Source: Arsenophonus endosymbiont of Ceratovacuna japonica
GTDB lineage: Bacteria > Pseudomonadota > Gammaproteobacteria > Enterobacterales > Enterobacteriaceae
Length of the DNA: 64,000 nt
Assembly (NCBI GenBank): GCA_024349725.1
Contig: AP026064.1
Coordinates: forward strand, 518,592 to 582,591
Direction: 5' to 3'
Shown: positions 1 through 9,854 of the stretch, in pieces
How the letters are laid out: each line of letters begins with the position of its first letter
Position numbering within the stretch: position 1 is the first letter of the stretch
The notes under the pieces: generated by a model
What the model saw: the letters and a program-made list of their open reading frames with translations, nothing else
The model's database searches: none
Told to the model about the DNA's origin: nothing
Program-made: the position numbers and the translations under genes

Positions 1-110
1 AATTAATATTTTACTTAAAATAAATATTAATTATTTAAATATATATAATTTAATTATGTAAAACATATTATTTAAAAATTTTTATATATTTTTTATAAAA
101 TTTATTATTT

Positions 111-140
111 TATTAAATTTTAATTAATTAAAATTTAATA
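111..140 (-). terminator. Palindrome just after rnpB, probable terminator
   Basis: This is a perfect inverted repeat with two 15-bp arms and no fixed loop, starting about 4 bases beyond the 3' end of the RNase P RNA on the minus strand. It is made only of A and T, so its strength as a terminator rests on position and symmetry. No clean U-tract follows it. Confidence 0.35.
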
Positions 141-143
141 AAT

Positions 144-505
144 TAGAGTTAACTTATAAGCCGGGTTCTGTCATGGACAATCATTCATCTAGGATAATAT
201 TTACATATTAACTCAAGCGGCCTACCCAGTTCAATACGGGCCATATTATTGAACCACTATTTGGCCTTGCTCCAGGTGGAGTTTACAATGCCACAATTGT
301 TACCAATTGTGCGGTATGCTTTTACCATACCATTTCACCCTTACCTATATTAATAGGCGGTTTTTTTTCTGTTGCACTAGTCGTAGGTATTTTTTACCTC
401 CCAGATGTTATCTGGCACCCTGCCCTATGGAGCCCGGACTTTCCTCCCCTTTATGTATTAATTATTAATAATAATTATAAAGCAGCGATTGCCTAGTTAA
501 CTCTA
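144..505 (-). ncRNA. rnpB: RNase P RNA component (M1 RNA)
   Basis: This is the catalytic RNA of RNase P, which removes the 5' leader of pre-tRNAs together with the RnpA protein. Read on the minus strand it contains the universal blocks GGAAAGTCCGGGC, CATAGGGCAGGGTGCC, GGTAAGGGTGAAA, AAACTCCACC, GAGCAAGGCCAAATA and, near the 3' end, GACAGAACCCGGCTTA. The ends are set by the P1 helix, where 144-153 pairs with 496-505 over 10 bp. The length is about 360 nt, against 377 nt in E. coli. The core is conserved and GC-rich, whereas the P3 arm (around 455-485) and other peripheral helices have become A/T-rich. It lies downstream of rsmI on the same strand, but has its own likely promoter. Confidence 0.97.
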
Positions 506-512
506 GTATCAA

Positions 513-541
513 ATTATAATTATTTAATATTATCTTGTATA
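513..541 (-). promoter_or_regulatory. Probable sigma-70 promoter of rnpB
   Basis: On the minus strand there is a -10 box TATAAT (513-518) and a -35-like TATACA (536-541), 17 bp apart. The predicted start falls at about 505-507, which matches the 5' strand of the rnpB P1 helix. In DNA this AT-rich a TATAAT alone means little; the agreement of the spacing and the RNA end is the real support. Confidence 0.5.
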
Positions 542-579
542 CTTATTTATAAAATATTTTAATTAATAAATTAAATTTT

Positions 580-1434
580 TTATTTTTTAGTATTAATTTT
601 CTGTTCAATAGCATATTTATATATTATATTTTTTTTAAAATCATAAATTTTTGATGTAATATCAGCTGCTTTTTTTAAAGATAATGATTGATATAATAAT
701 TTAAATGTTTTAATTATTTCATCTGAAATAATTGTATTAGTTGCTTTTAATTTCTTATATCCTTCAATTATTAATACTATTTCACCACGATAACGATTTT
801 TATCAATTTTTACCCATTCAAATAGTTCACCAGCTGGCAAACCATGAATGGATTCCCAAATTTTTGTTAATTCACGAGCTAAAATTACATAACGTTCTTT
901 TCCTAAAATACAAATTATATCTATTAATGTATTTAATAAACGATGTGGTGATTCATAAAAAATCGTTGTTCTAGATTCATACATTAACTTTTTTAAAATT
1001 TCTTGACGAATATTACTTTTTTTTGGTAAAAATCCTTCATAACAAAATTTATCTGAAGAAATACCAGAAGCAGAAAGTGCTGTAATTGCTGCACATGGAC
1101 CAGGTAAAGGAATAATTAAAATACCAGATTGACGACAATTTTTTATTAAATAATAACCAGGATCATTAATTATGGGAGTCCCTGCATTAGAAACTAAAGC
1201 TATATTTATTCCATTTTTTAATTTGCAAATTAATTGTTCTGTTTTTTGTTTTTCATTATAATTATTTAAAGATATTAAACGAGTATTAATATTAAAATGT
1301 TGTAATAATAAACTAGTATGTTTAATATTTTCTGCAGCAATAATATTAACTTTTTTAAGTATTTGTAATGCACGTAAAGTAATATCATCTAAATTACCAA
1401 TAGGAGTTGGTACAATATATAGAGTTGATATCAT
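580..1434 (-). CDS. rsmI: 16S rRNA 2'-O-ribose C1402 methyltransferase RsmI
   Basis: RsmI uses S-adenosylmethionine to methylate the ribose of C1402 in the decoding centre of 16S rRNA. The 284 residues align over the full length of the E. coli protein (286 aa). The N-terminal block has [18 protein letters not shown] (residues 6-23), then the tetrapyrrole-methylase-type glycine loop with [13 protein letters not shown] and the [14 protein letters not shown] segment. The usual AEDTRHT motif reads AENIKHT, a mild divergence. In E. coli rsmI is divergent from lpoA-yraN-diaA-dolP. Here it is divergent from dolP alone, with an empty 2.2 kb between them. The ribosome-binding site is weak (AAAGAGA). 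Confidence 0.96.
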   Translation of the reverse strand: MISTLYIVPTPIGNLDDITLRALQILKKVNIIAAENIKHTSLLLQHFNINTRLISLNNYNEKQKTEQLICKLKNGINIALVSNAGTPIINDPGYYLIKNCRQSGILIIPLPGPCAAITALSASGISSDKFCYEGFLPKKSNIRQEILKKLMYESRTTIFYESPHRLLNTLIDIICILGKERYVILARELTKIWESIHGLPAGELFEWVKIDKNRYRGEIVLIIEGYKKLKATNTIISDEIIKTFKLLYQSLSLKKAADITSKIYDFKKNIIYKYAIEQKINTKK

Positions 1435-3689
1435 TTTTATCTCTTTAGTTTAACTATATTAATTTATTTTAATTTAAATAATTTATACAATTAATTAATA
1501 AAACTATTTAATTATATAAATACGTATTTTTTCATTTTTATTAAAATATGTTAATAAAGTTAATATTTTTATTTTTGTTAATAAAATATTTTATATAAAT
1601 AAATTAAAATCAATCAATTATTAATATAATAATTATAAATATTATTAAAATTATTCAATATAAATATTATATAATTAAAGATAAATTTTTTTATAAAAAT
1701 CATTATAATTGAATTAACATTTTAATATTATATTAATATTAAACATAATTTATTTGATAAAAAATTATTTATTACTATATAAATAATTTATATAGTAATT
1801 TTATATATAAAATTATCATTTTTAATTACTATTAATAATAATTAATTATTTTATAAATTAATATTTGTATATTATTTTTATAATTATATTTAAAATTTTA
1901 TTAATAAATATAATTAATTATATTATTTATATTAAATTTATTTTAAAACATTTTGATTTATTTTTATGTATTATGAATTATTAATGAACTATAAATTTTA
2001 AATATTTTTTATTTTAAGATTTAGTTAAAAATATAAATATATTTTAAATTATATTATATTAATAATTATATAATACAATATATTAATTTATAAGTATTGT
2101 TATTATACTTAATAAATTATTAAATACAATATATTATTATATGTATATTAAATTTTATAAGTTAGATATATTAAATTAATTTTAAATATTAAATAAATAA
2201 AATAATATTTTAACTATACATTATATATTAATAAAATATATAAAACTTTTTAGTAAGGTTAACAATTTAAATTATTATATAATTATATAAATATAAATTT
2301 AATATAATTTAAATTAGAAATATTTATTATTGATATTCATAATAAATTATTAATTAATATTAACTTTATTTTTTATTTTATAAATATTATTTTTAATAGT
2401 TATTCATAGTATTTATGTATTTAAATATATAATAATGAATAAATAATAATTTGTTTAACAATTAAATTTTTCTATAAAAATAATTAAATTTTAATTTTAT
2501 TTTTAATTATACCTTTTAATACAGTAAATTAAATATTATATTATAATATATTTTAATAGTATAAATTTTATTTAAATGTTAATTATTAATAAATATTTTT
2601 AGTAAAATTTATACTAATTTATCAAATTAATATTATTAATTAAATATTTTATTATACTATTTAAAATAGTTTTTTATTGTATTTTAATATTTAACAAAAT
2701 TTAAAAAAATTTCTTTGTGGTTAAATTATTAATATAAATAAAATTATTTATAATTTATTAGAAAATTAAAAAATAAATAATTATTATTAAATGAATTTTA
2801 ATACTTTATTTAAAGATAAAATATAATAATAAAATAATATATTAAATATAATTTTAATAATTGTTTTTATTTTATATATATATTATAAAATTTATAAATT
2901 TACTTTAAACATAATAATATTATTTAAAATATAAAATTAAATAACTTCATGATAATAAAAAATTTAAATTTATTGTATTAAATGTTAATATTTTATTAAT
3001 AAAATATTAATTTAATTATTAATTATAAAATATTTTATATTTTATGAAATTAAATTTTTATCTCTATACTAACTTTAGTAACATATTAATTTTTATAGTA
3101 TTAAGTAAATAATTATTATTTAAACATTTTAAATTATAATTAATTAAATATTTTGCAATATAGAATTATTTTATGTAATTTTTAATATTTATAGATATAA
3201 AAAAATATTTTAAATCTTTAATAAATATATTTAATAATTATATTATTATTTATATTATAACTAAATAATAATAAAATTTTATATTTTACTAAAATATATT
3301 TTGTAGTTTTATATAATATTTGATAATTTATATTATTTATTTATTTTAAAATAAATAAATAATATTATAATATTAAAATTTAATACAGATAATATTATTA
3401 CAATTAAATATTAATTATATAGAAAATATAATATTTTATACATAATTAATATTTAACTTATAACTTAAAAAATAAAATATTGCATAAAATTTAATCTGAA
3501 ATTATTAAATTTTTTATCGATTAAAATAATATATTATAAATAAATTAATTTACTAAATTATATAAATAATATATTAATTATATTTTTTTAAAAAATGTAA
3601 TAATTTATAAAATGATTTATTAAAATACATTATTTTATGAAATTTATCTGGATAATATGTTTTATATTAAAATAATTTAGGAGGTAACA
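1435..3689. other. Gene desert between rsmI and dolP
   Basis: This 2.25 kb of almost pure A/T sequence has no convincing reading frame, tRNA or conserved RNA. In E. coli the same interval carries lpoA, yraN and diaA, so it is most simply their fully eroded remains, although no residual similarity can be seen. It contains the 36-bp palindrome at 3330-3365. The promoter of dolP must lie near its right end. Confidence 0.6.
3330..3365. repeat. 36-bp perfect palindrome, A/T only
   Basis: Two 18-bp arms meet without a loop inside the rsmI-dolP desert. It is not close to a gene end, so a terminator role is unclear. Because it contains no G or C it is weaker evidence than the repeats at 21173 and 62670. 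Confidence 0.5.
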
Positions 3690-4265
3690 ATGAAGTACTT
3701 TATTATAATTACTATAATATGTAGTACTATTTTATTACAGGGATGCAGTAATACTGCCATAATTGGTTCATCAGTAGTAATTATAAAAAGTGCGATAGAT
3801 CCTAGAAGTATAGGTCGACAAATAGATGATAAAATCTTAGAATTACGTGTTAGTTCTGCTATTAATAAAGATAAAATTATTATTAATAATTCAAGGATTA
3901 TTACAACAGCTTATCAAGGGAAAATATTACTTACAGGTCAAGTGTATAATTTAATTTTAGCTGAAAGAGCAAAGAAAATAGCAAATAAAATAAATGGTGT
4001 TGAATCAGTATATAATGAGATACGTCAAGAAATTCCAGTTAATCTTGGTACTGCTTTTAAAGATATCTTAATAACAACTAAAATAAAATTACATTTTTTT
4101 ATTAAAAATTTAGTTAAATCATTACATATTAAAGTAATTACTGAAAATGGAGAAGTATTTTTACTTGGTTTAATAACTAAACATGAAGGAAATATTATAA
4201 CAAAAATTGCTAATAATACATATGATGTTAAGCGTGTTATCACTATATTTACCTATCTTAATTAA
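3690..4265 (+). CDS. dolP: Outer-membrane BON-domain lipoprotein DolP (YraP)
   Basis: DolP is a dual BON-domain lipoprotein of the inner face of the outer membrane. It binds anionic phospholipid, supports envelope integrity and helps activate septal amidases. The protein has exactly the E. coli length (191 aa). A signal peptide ends in the lipobox LQGC with the lipidated Cys19. It is followed by DPRS-G-Q-DD, then BON domain 1 (about 46-115, with TAYQGKILLTGQV) and BON domain 2 (about 124-191, with TENGEVFLLGL). The start is fixed by a strong Shine-Dalgarno sequence (TAGGAGG), one of the best in the window. Its E. coli upstream partners lpoA, yraN and diaA are missing. Confidence 0.95.
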   Translation: MKYFIIITIICSTILLQGCSNTAIIGSSVVIIKSAIDPRSIGRQIDDKILELRVSSAINKDKIIINNSRIITTAYQGKILLTGQVYNLILAERAKKIANKINGVESVYNEIRQEIPVNLGTAFKDILITTKIKLHFFIKNLVKSLHIKVITENGEVFLLGLITKHEGNIITKIANNTYDVKRVITIFTYLN

Positions 4266-4305
4266 TATCTTTAATTCAAAATAATATTTATTATTTTATA
4301 TAACA

Positions 4306-4333
4306 AATAAAATATATGATAATATATTTTATT
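4306..4333 (+). terminator. Probable dolP terminator
   Basis: A 12-bp stem with a GATA loop lies about 40 bases after the dolP stop codon and is followed by a T-rich run. It is A/T only in the stem, so the call rests on position, arm length and the trailing T's. Confidence 0.4.
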
Positions 4334-4507
4334 ATTTATTTTTTACATTAATAAATGTTTTTAAATTGTATTAAATATAAAATTTTATTTAAAATCAATA
4401 ATTCAATATATTTATATTGTTGAAATATATATAATTTATTAATTTATTTTATATTTATTATACTTATATATATTTTATTAATTTTAATTTTATAAGGAAA
4501 TGTATTT

Positions 4508-5239
4508 ATGCATATTCCACGTATTTATCATCCAGAATTGTTGAAATCAAATACAATAATATATTTAAGTAATAATGCTAATAATCATATTAGTCGAGTT
4601 TTACGTATGAATATAGGAGAAAATATTGAGTTATTTGATAATAGTAATTCTGTTTTAGTAGGACAACTTCTTGAAGTTAATAAAAAATCAGTTAAAGTTC
4701 AACTTGGTACAAAAAAAATAGTAAATAAAGAATCTCCTTTATATATACATCTTGGGCAAGTTATTTATTGTAGTAAAAAAATGGAATTTACAATTCAGAA
4801 ATCTGTAGAACTTGGTGTCAATATTATTACACCACTTATTTCTGAGCGATGTAATATTAAATTAAATACTAAAAAAATTAGTAAAAAACAACAAAAGTGG
4901 CAAAATATTGCAATTTCTTCTTGCGAACAATGTGGTCGTAATAAAATTCCATTAATTCGTCCAATAATAACTATTAAAGATTGGTGTATAAATAAAGATG
5001 ATTCATTAAAAATTATTCTTCATCCTAAAGCTAATAATAGTATTAATACATTACCGACAGTAGCAAGTAAAATATCCTTACTTATTGGACCAGAAGGTGG
5101 ACTTTCTTCAGATGAAATTATAATGACAACTAATTATAAATTTAATAATATCTTACTTGGACCTAGGATATTAAGAACTGAAACTACTGCATTAGCAGCA
5201 ATTACTGCATTGCAGATTCGTTTTGGTGATCTAAGTTAA
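4508..5239 (+). CDS. rsmE: 16S rRNA m3U1498 methyltransferase RsmE
   Basis: RsmE methylates N3 of U1498 in 16S rRNA using S-adenosylmethionine. It has 243 residues, the same as E. coli. An N-terminal PUA-like RNA-binding part (IPRIYHPELL, then HISRVLRM) is followed by a SPOUT/trefoil-knot methyltransferase domain. The cofactor-binding loops are LLIGPEGGLSSDEI (about residues 195-208) and LGPRILRTETTALAAITALQ near the C terminus. The conserved segments KMEFTIQKSVELGV and CEQCGRN are present. An ATAAGGAAA Shine-Dalgarno supports the start. It is followed after 9 bases by gshB, the same order as in E. coli, so the two are probably co-transcribed. Confidence 0.96.
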   Translation: MHIPRIYHPELLKSNTIIYLSNNANNHISRVLRMNIGENIELFDNSNSVLVGQLLEVNKKSVKVQLGTKKIVNKESPLYIHLGQVIYCSKKMEFTIQKSVELGVNIITPLISERCNIKLNTKKISKKQQKWQNIAISSCEQCGRNKIPLIRPIITIKDWCINKDDSLKIILHPKANNSINTLPTVASKISLLIGPEGGLSSDEIIMTTNYKFNNILLGPRILRTETTALAAITALQIRFGDLS

Positions 5240-5248
5240 GGAAATCAA

Positions 5249-6214
5249 ATGATTAAATTAGGTATAATAATGGATCCTATATTAACTATAAAAGTAAAAA
5301 AAGATAGTAGTTTTGCTATGTTATTAGAAGCACAACGTCGTGGATATGAAATTTATTATATGGAAATAAATGATTTATATTTATTACAAGGAGAAGCATA
5401 TGGTTATACTAAGCAATTAATTAATCTTAATAAAGAAATAACGCAATGGTATGAATTTGGTATAGAACAAGAAATTGCATTAAAAAATCTTGATATTATT
5501 TTAATGAGAAAAGATCCACCTTTTAATATTGAATATATTTATATTACTTATATTCTTGAAATAGCAGAAAAATCTGGTACTATTGTTATTAATAAACTGC
5601 AAAGTTTAAGAGATTGTAATGAAAAAATATTTGCTTCTAGATTTACTAAATTAACTCCTGAGACGTTAGTTACTAGAAATAATAAAAAACTGCGTGAATT
5701 TCATCAAAAATATAATAATATTATTTTAAAACCATTAAATAAAATGGGTGGTGCATCTGTTTTTTTATTAACAAAAAATGACCCTAATATTAGTGTTATT
5801 ATTGAAACATTAACTCAATATGGAAAATGTTTTTGTATGGCTCAAAATTATATACCAGATATTAAATATGGTGATAAAAGGATATTAGTGATTGATGGTG
5901 AACCAGTGCCTTATTGTTTAGTTCGTATTCCAGCTATAGGAGAAATACGAGGAAATATAGCTGCTGGAGGATATAGTGAAGCTAGACCATTAATGAAAAA
6001 AGATTGGAAAATTGCTAAAACTATTTCTCCTATTTTAAAAGAAAAAGGATTAATTTTTGTTGGTTTAGATATTATAGGTGATTATTTAACTGAAATTAAT
6101 GTTACTAGCCCTACATGTATATGTCAAATTGAAGAAGCATTTCCTAATATATCAATCACTGGTATGTTATTTGATTCAATAGAAAAACGACTAATTACAA
6201 AATATAAAATTTAA
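5249..6214 (+). CDS. gshB: Glutathione synthetase
   Basis: GshB joins glycine to gamma-glutamylcysteine with ATP, the second step of glutathione synthesis. The 321 residues cover the E. coli protein (316 aa) from KLGIIMDPI to the C terminus. It has an ATP-grasp fold: the nucleotide-binding segment ILKPLNKMGGASVF (about 165-178), the small glycine loop AAGGYSEARPL and the metal-binding C-terminal signature EINVTSPTCI. It starts 9 bases after rsmE with its own AAGGAAA Shine-Dalgarno. gshA, for the first step, is not in the window, so whether the pathway is complete cannot be judged here. Confidence 0.96.
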   Translation: MIKLGIIMDPILTIKVKKDSSFAMLLEAQRRGYEIYYMEINDLYLLQGEAYGYTKQLINLNKEITQWYEFGIEQEIALKNLDIILMRKDPPFNIEYIYITYILEIAEKSGTIVINKLQSLRDCNEKIFASRFTKLTPETLVTRNNKKLREFHQKYNNIILKPLNKMGGASVFLLTKNDPNISVIIETLTQYGKCFCMAQNYIPDIKYGDKRILVIDGEPVPYCLVRIPAIGEIRGNIAAGGYSEARPLMKKDWKIAKTISPILKEKGLIFVGLDIIGDYLTEINVTSPTCICQIEEAFPNISITGMLFDSIEKRLITKYKI

Positions 6215-6573
6215 TTATAGTATATCAATAAACTATATTTAAAATTTTATATTAATAAATAAATAATTTTAAGTATTATTTAATTTAATTTAAATAAAAA
6301 TTGCTAAAATATATTTAAATAATTTAATTATTAAATTATATTTTAATAAATATTTTGTAAATAAAATATTATTTTAATTATTTATAATTTTAAATTTTAA
6401 TGCATAATTTTTATAAATATAATATATAATATAATAAATATATTTATTATATTAAATATAAATATTAGATAATTAATATAATATTTACTCAGTTGATAAG
6501 AATATTTAACTAATTATTTTTAATTTTTAATTAGTATGTTTTTTATTGATAATTTAGGAAAAATTTTAATAAT
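6215..6573. other. Intergenic A/T-rich spacer, gshB-yqgE
   Basis: These 359 bases hold no reading frame or RNA that I recognise. In E. coli yqgE follows gshB closely, so the spacer has expanded here. The promoter of yqgE is presumably near its right end. Confidence 0.5.
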
Positions 6574-7137
6574 ATGAATTTACAAAACCACTTTCTAATT
6601 GCTATGCCAACGTTATTAGATCCATACTTTCAAAAATCAGTGGTTTATATTTGTGAACACAATGAAACAGGTGCTATGGGTTTAGTTATTAATAAAACAT
6701 TTGAACAAATTTCAATTAATAATATATTAAAAACTTTAAATGTTAAAACAACACAATATGATTACATTACTGCATTAAATCAACCAATTTTTTCTGGAGG
6801 ACCAATTGCAGAAGCTCATGGTTTTATTTTACATTCACCTAAAAATGGTTTTAATTCTACTTTAAAGCTTTCTGATGAAATTATGATTACAACATCAAAA
6901 GATATTCTTGAAACTTTAGGCACTAATCAACAACCAGAAAAGACACTTATTGCATTAGGATATTCTAGTTGGGATAAAGGGCAACTAGAAAAAGAAATAA
7001 TAGAAAATAATTGGTTAACAGCAAAAGCGAATAGTAATATTATTTTTCAAACTATTGTTTCTAAACGTTGGCGTGAAGCTGCAGCTTTAATTGGAATAGA
7101 TATTTTTAATATTTCAAATCAAGCAGGTCATTCATAA
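6574..7137 (+). CDS. yqgE: UPF0301/AlgH family protein YqgE
   Basis: This 187-residue protein matches the whole of E. coli YqgE, a cytosolic member of the AlgH/UPF0301 family whose biochemical role is not established. Family hallmarks are LQNHFLIAMPTLLDPYF at the N terminus, VVYICEHNETGAMGLVIN (about 24-41), the FSGGPI motif and LGYSSWDKGQLEKEI, ending in WREAAALIGID. In E. coli it is followed by yqgF (ruvX), which is missing downstream here. The Shine-Dalgarno is modest (TAGGAAAA). Confidence 0.93.
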   Translation: MNLQNHFLIAMPTLLDPYFQKSVVYICEHNETGAMGLVINKTFEQISINNILKTLNVKTTQYDYITALNQPIFSGGPIAEAHGFILHSPKNGFNSTLKLSDEIMITTSKDILETLGTNQQPEKTLIALGYSSWDKGQLEKEIIENNWLTAKANSNIIFQTIVSKRWREAAALIGIDIFNISNQAGHS

Positions 7138-7606
7138 TAGTAAATATAATAAATATTATAAAAATATTAATATAAATTAAAAATAATATATTATTTATAT
7201 ATAAATATATCATAAAATATAATATAAATTATTATTAAACTTATTAATTGATTTATTTTAATATTTATTATATTAAAATAATATACTAATTTTAATAATT
7301 ATTTTATTAATAAGTGTATTTAAGTTCATTTATTATAAAATATTTTTAATATATTAACTTTTTAAATATGATTAAATAACAAATGACATTATATGTTTAA
7401 TCAAAAAAAAATTATTCATTAATTAATAATATAATATTTTTAATTATTAATAATAATTAATTATAAGATATTATTAATATTTTATTAATATCAATAAAAT
7501 ATTTTATTAATATAGAAATTAAGTTATATTAATTTAATAAAATACATTATTATTAAAAATATTAATATAATTTACTAATATTTATAAATTAATTCAATTA
7601 ATAATG

Positions 7607-7641
7607 AATTATATTTCATATATTATATATGAAATATAATT
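7607..7641 (+). terminator. 16-bp hairpin between convergent yqgE and ndh
   Basis: The arms 7607-7622 and 7626-7641 pair perfectly over 16 bp with a 3-base loop, include a C/G pair, and are followed by TT. It lies between two convergent genes, so it could serve either strand. It is 470 bases past yqgE, which is far for a dedicated yqgE terminator. Confidence 0.4.
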
Positions 7642-7707
7642 TTAGTTATATAAAAATTTATATTTTATAAAAAAGATGTTATATAATTTTTATAATTTAT
7701 AAAATTC

Positions 7708-7733
7708 TTTTAATTAATAATTATTAATTAAAA
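7708..7733 (-). terminator. Palindrome directly after the ndh stop codon
   Basis: Two 13-bp A/T arms form a perfect palindrome that abuts the ndh stop codon (7734-7736). Position suggests the ndh terminator. The composition makes chance symmetry fairly likely. Confidence 0.3.
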
Positions 7734-9038
7734 TTAATATAATTTTAATTTAGGTCTAATTATACGATTAATACTATCTACTAATATTATAAGACCAGTT
7801 TTAATATAACCATTTAACATTATTTGATGCATTCTATAAAGTAAAATATAAACTATACGAGCAATTTTGCCTTTAATCATAATATCATTAAATACTAAAT
7901 TACCTATTAAATTACCAACTGCATTATAATGAGACAATGAAACTAAAGAACCATAATCTTTGTAAGAATATTCTTTTAAATCTTTATATTCTAATAATGC
8001 TATAATATTTTTATAACATAAAGTGGCCATTTGGTGAGCAGCTTGTGCTCTCGGAGGAACAAATCCACCATTTTTTTTAGGACAAGAAGCGCAATCACCA
8101 ATAGCAAAAATATTATTATCTAGTGTTGTTTGTAAAGTTGTTTTAACTAATAATTGATTAAGTTTATTAGTTTCTAAATAACTAATTTTCTTTATAAAAT
8201 CAGGAGCTTTAATTCCAGCGGCCCAAACCATAAGATCAGCATAAATTTTTACTCCTGATTTAGTATTAAAACCATAATTATGAGCACTAGTTATTATAGT
8301 TTTAGTTAAAATCAGTACACCTAATTTAGTTAATTCATCATGAACGACAGTAGAAATTCGTTCTGGTAAAGTTGGTAATATACGTTCTCCAGCTTCAATT
8401 AAGATTACATTAAGATCTTTTTTATTTAAACCTTTATAACCATAACTAATTAATTTTTCTATCGAATTATAAAGTTCAGCAGATAATTCTACTCCAGTTG
8501 CACCCCCACCAACAATTGCAATGTTTATTTTATTATTTATTTTTTTTCTTATTGAATAACTAAAAAATAAATTTAACATTTCATTATGAAAATGATGTGC
8601 TTGTTGAGGATTATCTAAAAAAATACAATATTCTTTAACACCTATTATATTAAAATCATTTGATACGCTACCTATCGACATAATTAAAATATTAAAATTT
8701 AATTGCCGTTGTGGAATTAGTAATTTACCATTACTAGTATTTATTTTTGCTAAAGTAATAATTTTATTTTTACGATCAATATCTATTAGACGACCCAATT
8801 CAAAGTTAAAATAATGATTTTTAGCATGAGATAAATAACTTATAGAATTAATATTATCATCTAGAGACCCAGTTGCTACTTCATGTAGTAATGGTTTCCA
8901 TAAATGGTTTTGATTATAATCAACTAAAATAATATCAGCTTTATTCTTACGACCTAATTTATTACCTAATTTAGTTGCAAGCTCCAATCCTCCTACTCCA
9001 CCACCAACAATAACAATTTTTATTTTTGACACTATCAT
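7734..9038 (-). CDS. ndh: Type II NADH:quinone oxidoreductase
   Basis: Ndh is the single-subunit, non-proton-pumping NADH dehydrogenase that passes electrons from NADH through FAD to quinone at the inner membrane. The 434 residues match E. coli Ndh throughout. The FAD-binding Rossmann motif [10 protein letters not shown] lies at residues 10-19, followed by [16 protein letters not shown]. The NADH-binding motif is [19 protein letters not shown] (about 173-191), then [16 protein letters not shown] and [13 protein letters not shown]. The C-terminal membrane-anchor region is intact ([16 protein letters not shown]). It indicates aerobic respiration. It stands alone, with spacers on both sides. Confidence 0.97.
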   Translation of the reverse strand: MIVSKIKIVIVGGGVGGLELATKLGNKLGRKNKADIILVDYNQNHLWKPLLHEVATGSLDDNINSISYLSHAKNHYFNFELGRLIDIDRKNKIITLAKINTSNGKLLIPQRQLNFNILIMSIGSVSNDFNIIGVKEYCIFLDNPQQAHHFHNEMLNLFFSYSIRKKINNKINIAIVGGGATGVELSAELYNSIEKLISYGYKGLNKKDLNVILIEAGERILPTLPERISTVVHDELTKLGVLILTKTIITSAHNYGFNTKSGVKIYADLMVWAAGIKAPDFIKKISYLETNKLNQLLVKTTLQTTLDNNIFAIGDCASCPKKNGGFVPPRAQAAHQMATLCYKNIIALLEYKDLKEYSYKDYGSLVSLSHYNAVGNLIGNLVFNDIMIKGKIARIVYILLYRMHQIMLNGYIKTGLIILVDSINRIIRPKLKLY

Positions 9039-9365
9039 AACTATCTTATCCTAAAATAATTTTGTTATTTAAATAAATTAAATAATTATTTTCAAATTAT
9101 TTAATTTTATTTTTTTAATTATATATTAACATAATTAATTATTTACTTATATTTAAATTAATTAAAACAATTTAATAAATTATTATTAATAGTAAATAAA
9201 AATTTTATTTATAAAATATCACTAATTACTATTAGTATTATAATAATTTTTATAAAAAATTAATAAATATACTTACAATATTCAATTTGTAATCTTATAT
9301 ATTTATATATAAGATTTTGTTTTAATTACTTTAAAATTTTATAATTCAGTATAAAGTTATATTTA
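9039..9365. other. Spacer ndh-tadA
   Basis: The 327 bases have no gene. They contain the ndh upstream region on the left and the hairpin at 9291-9316 on the right. Confidence 0.5.
9291..9316. terminator. Hairpin downstream of tadA
   Basis: Perfect 11-bp arms (AATCTTATATA and its complement) flank a 4-base loop about 50 bases beyond the tadA stop codon. A T-rich run follows on the plus strand rather than on the tadA strand, so the assignment to tadA is uncertain. Confidence 0.3.
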
Positions 9366-9854
9366 TTAATATAATATTTTTTTATATTTTTTTTCTATTC
9401 GTTTTTTTTTAAAAAAAATATTCAATAGTTCTGAACATTGATCAGATAAAATACCGTTTGATACAATTATACGATGATTTATATTATGATTATTAAAAAT
9501 GTTAATTATTGAACCAACAGCACCAGTTTTTTTATTATAAGCGCCAAAAACTAAACGATTAATACGTGCATTAATTATAGCACCAGCACACATAATACAA
9601 GGTTCTAATGTTACATATAAAGTAGTATTTAGTAATCGATAATTTTTTAAATATTGACCACCTAATCGTAAAGCTAAAATTTCTGCATGAGCAGAAGGAT
9701 CATTATATAAAATAGGATTATTACAACATTCTGCAATTAATTTATTTTTATATATTAATATTGCTCCTACTGGTATTTCATTTTTTACTTTTGCATTTTG
9801 TATTAAAAAAATAGCTTTTTGCATCCAATAAATATCTTTTTTAATTTGATTCAC
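9366..9854 (-). CDS. tadA: tRNA(Arg) adenosine-34 deaminase TadA
   Basis: TadA deaminates A34 to inosine in the anticodon of tRNA-Arg(ACG), which allows one tRNA to read several CGN codons. It has 162 residues (E. coli 167). The deaminase zinc site is complete: HAE (His56, Glu58 as proton shuttle) and PCIMC (Cys86, Cys89). The surrounding blocks VPVGAIL-like (EIPVGAIL, 26-33) and TLYVTLEPCIMCAGAII are typical. The C terminus is Lys-rich. In E. coli tadA lies on the acpS side of the acpS-rseC cluster. Here it is next to rseC, which points to a local rearrangement. Confidence 0.96.
   Translation of the reverse strand: MNQIKKDIYWMQKAIFLIQNAKVKNEIPVGAILIYKNKLIAECCNNPILYNDPSAHAEILALRLGGQYLKNYRLLNTTLYVTLEPCIMCAGAIINARINRLVFGAYNKKTGAVGSIINIFNNHNINHRIIVSNGILSDQCSELLNIFFKKKRIEKKYKKILY

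Larger units (their letters stand above)
7138..7733. other. Spacer between convergent yqgE and ndh
   Basis: The 596 bases contain no gene. The E. coli neighbour yqgF is not detectable. The region holds two strong inverted repeats (7607-7641 and 7708-7733) that fit terminators for the two converging genes. Confidence 0.55.

Noticed and set aside
741..974. Plus-strand open frame inside rsmI
   Set aside because: It is the antisense shadow of rsmI, with no ribosome-binding site or recognisable domain. The same applies to antisense frames in dolP (4025-4243), parC (43164-43385) and parE (45828-46127).
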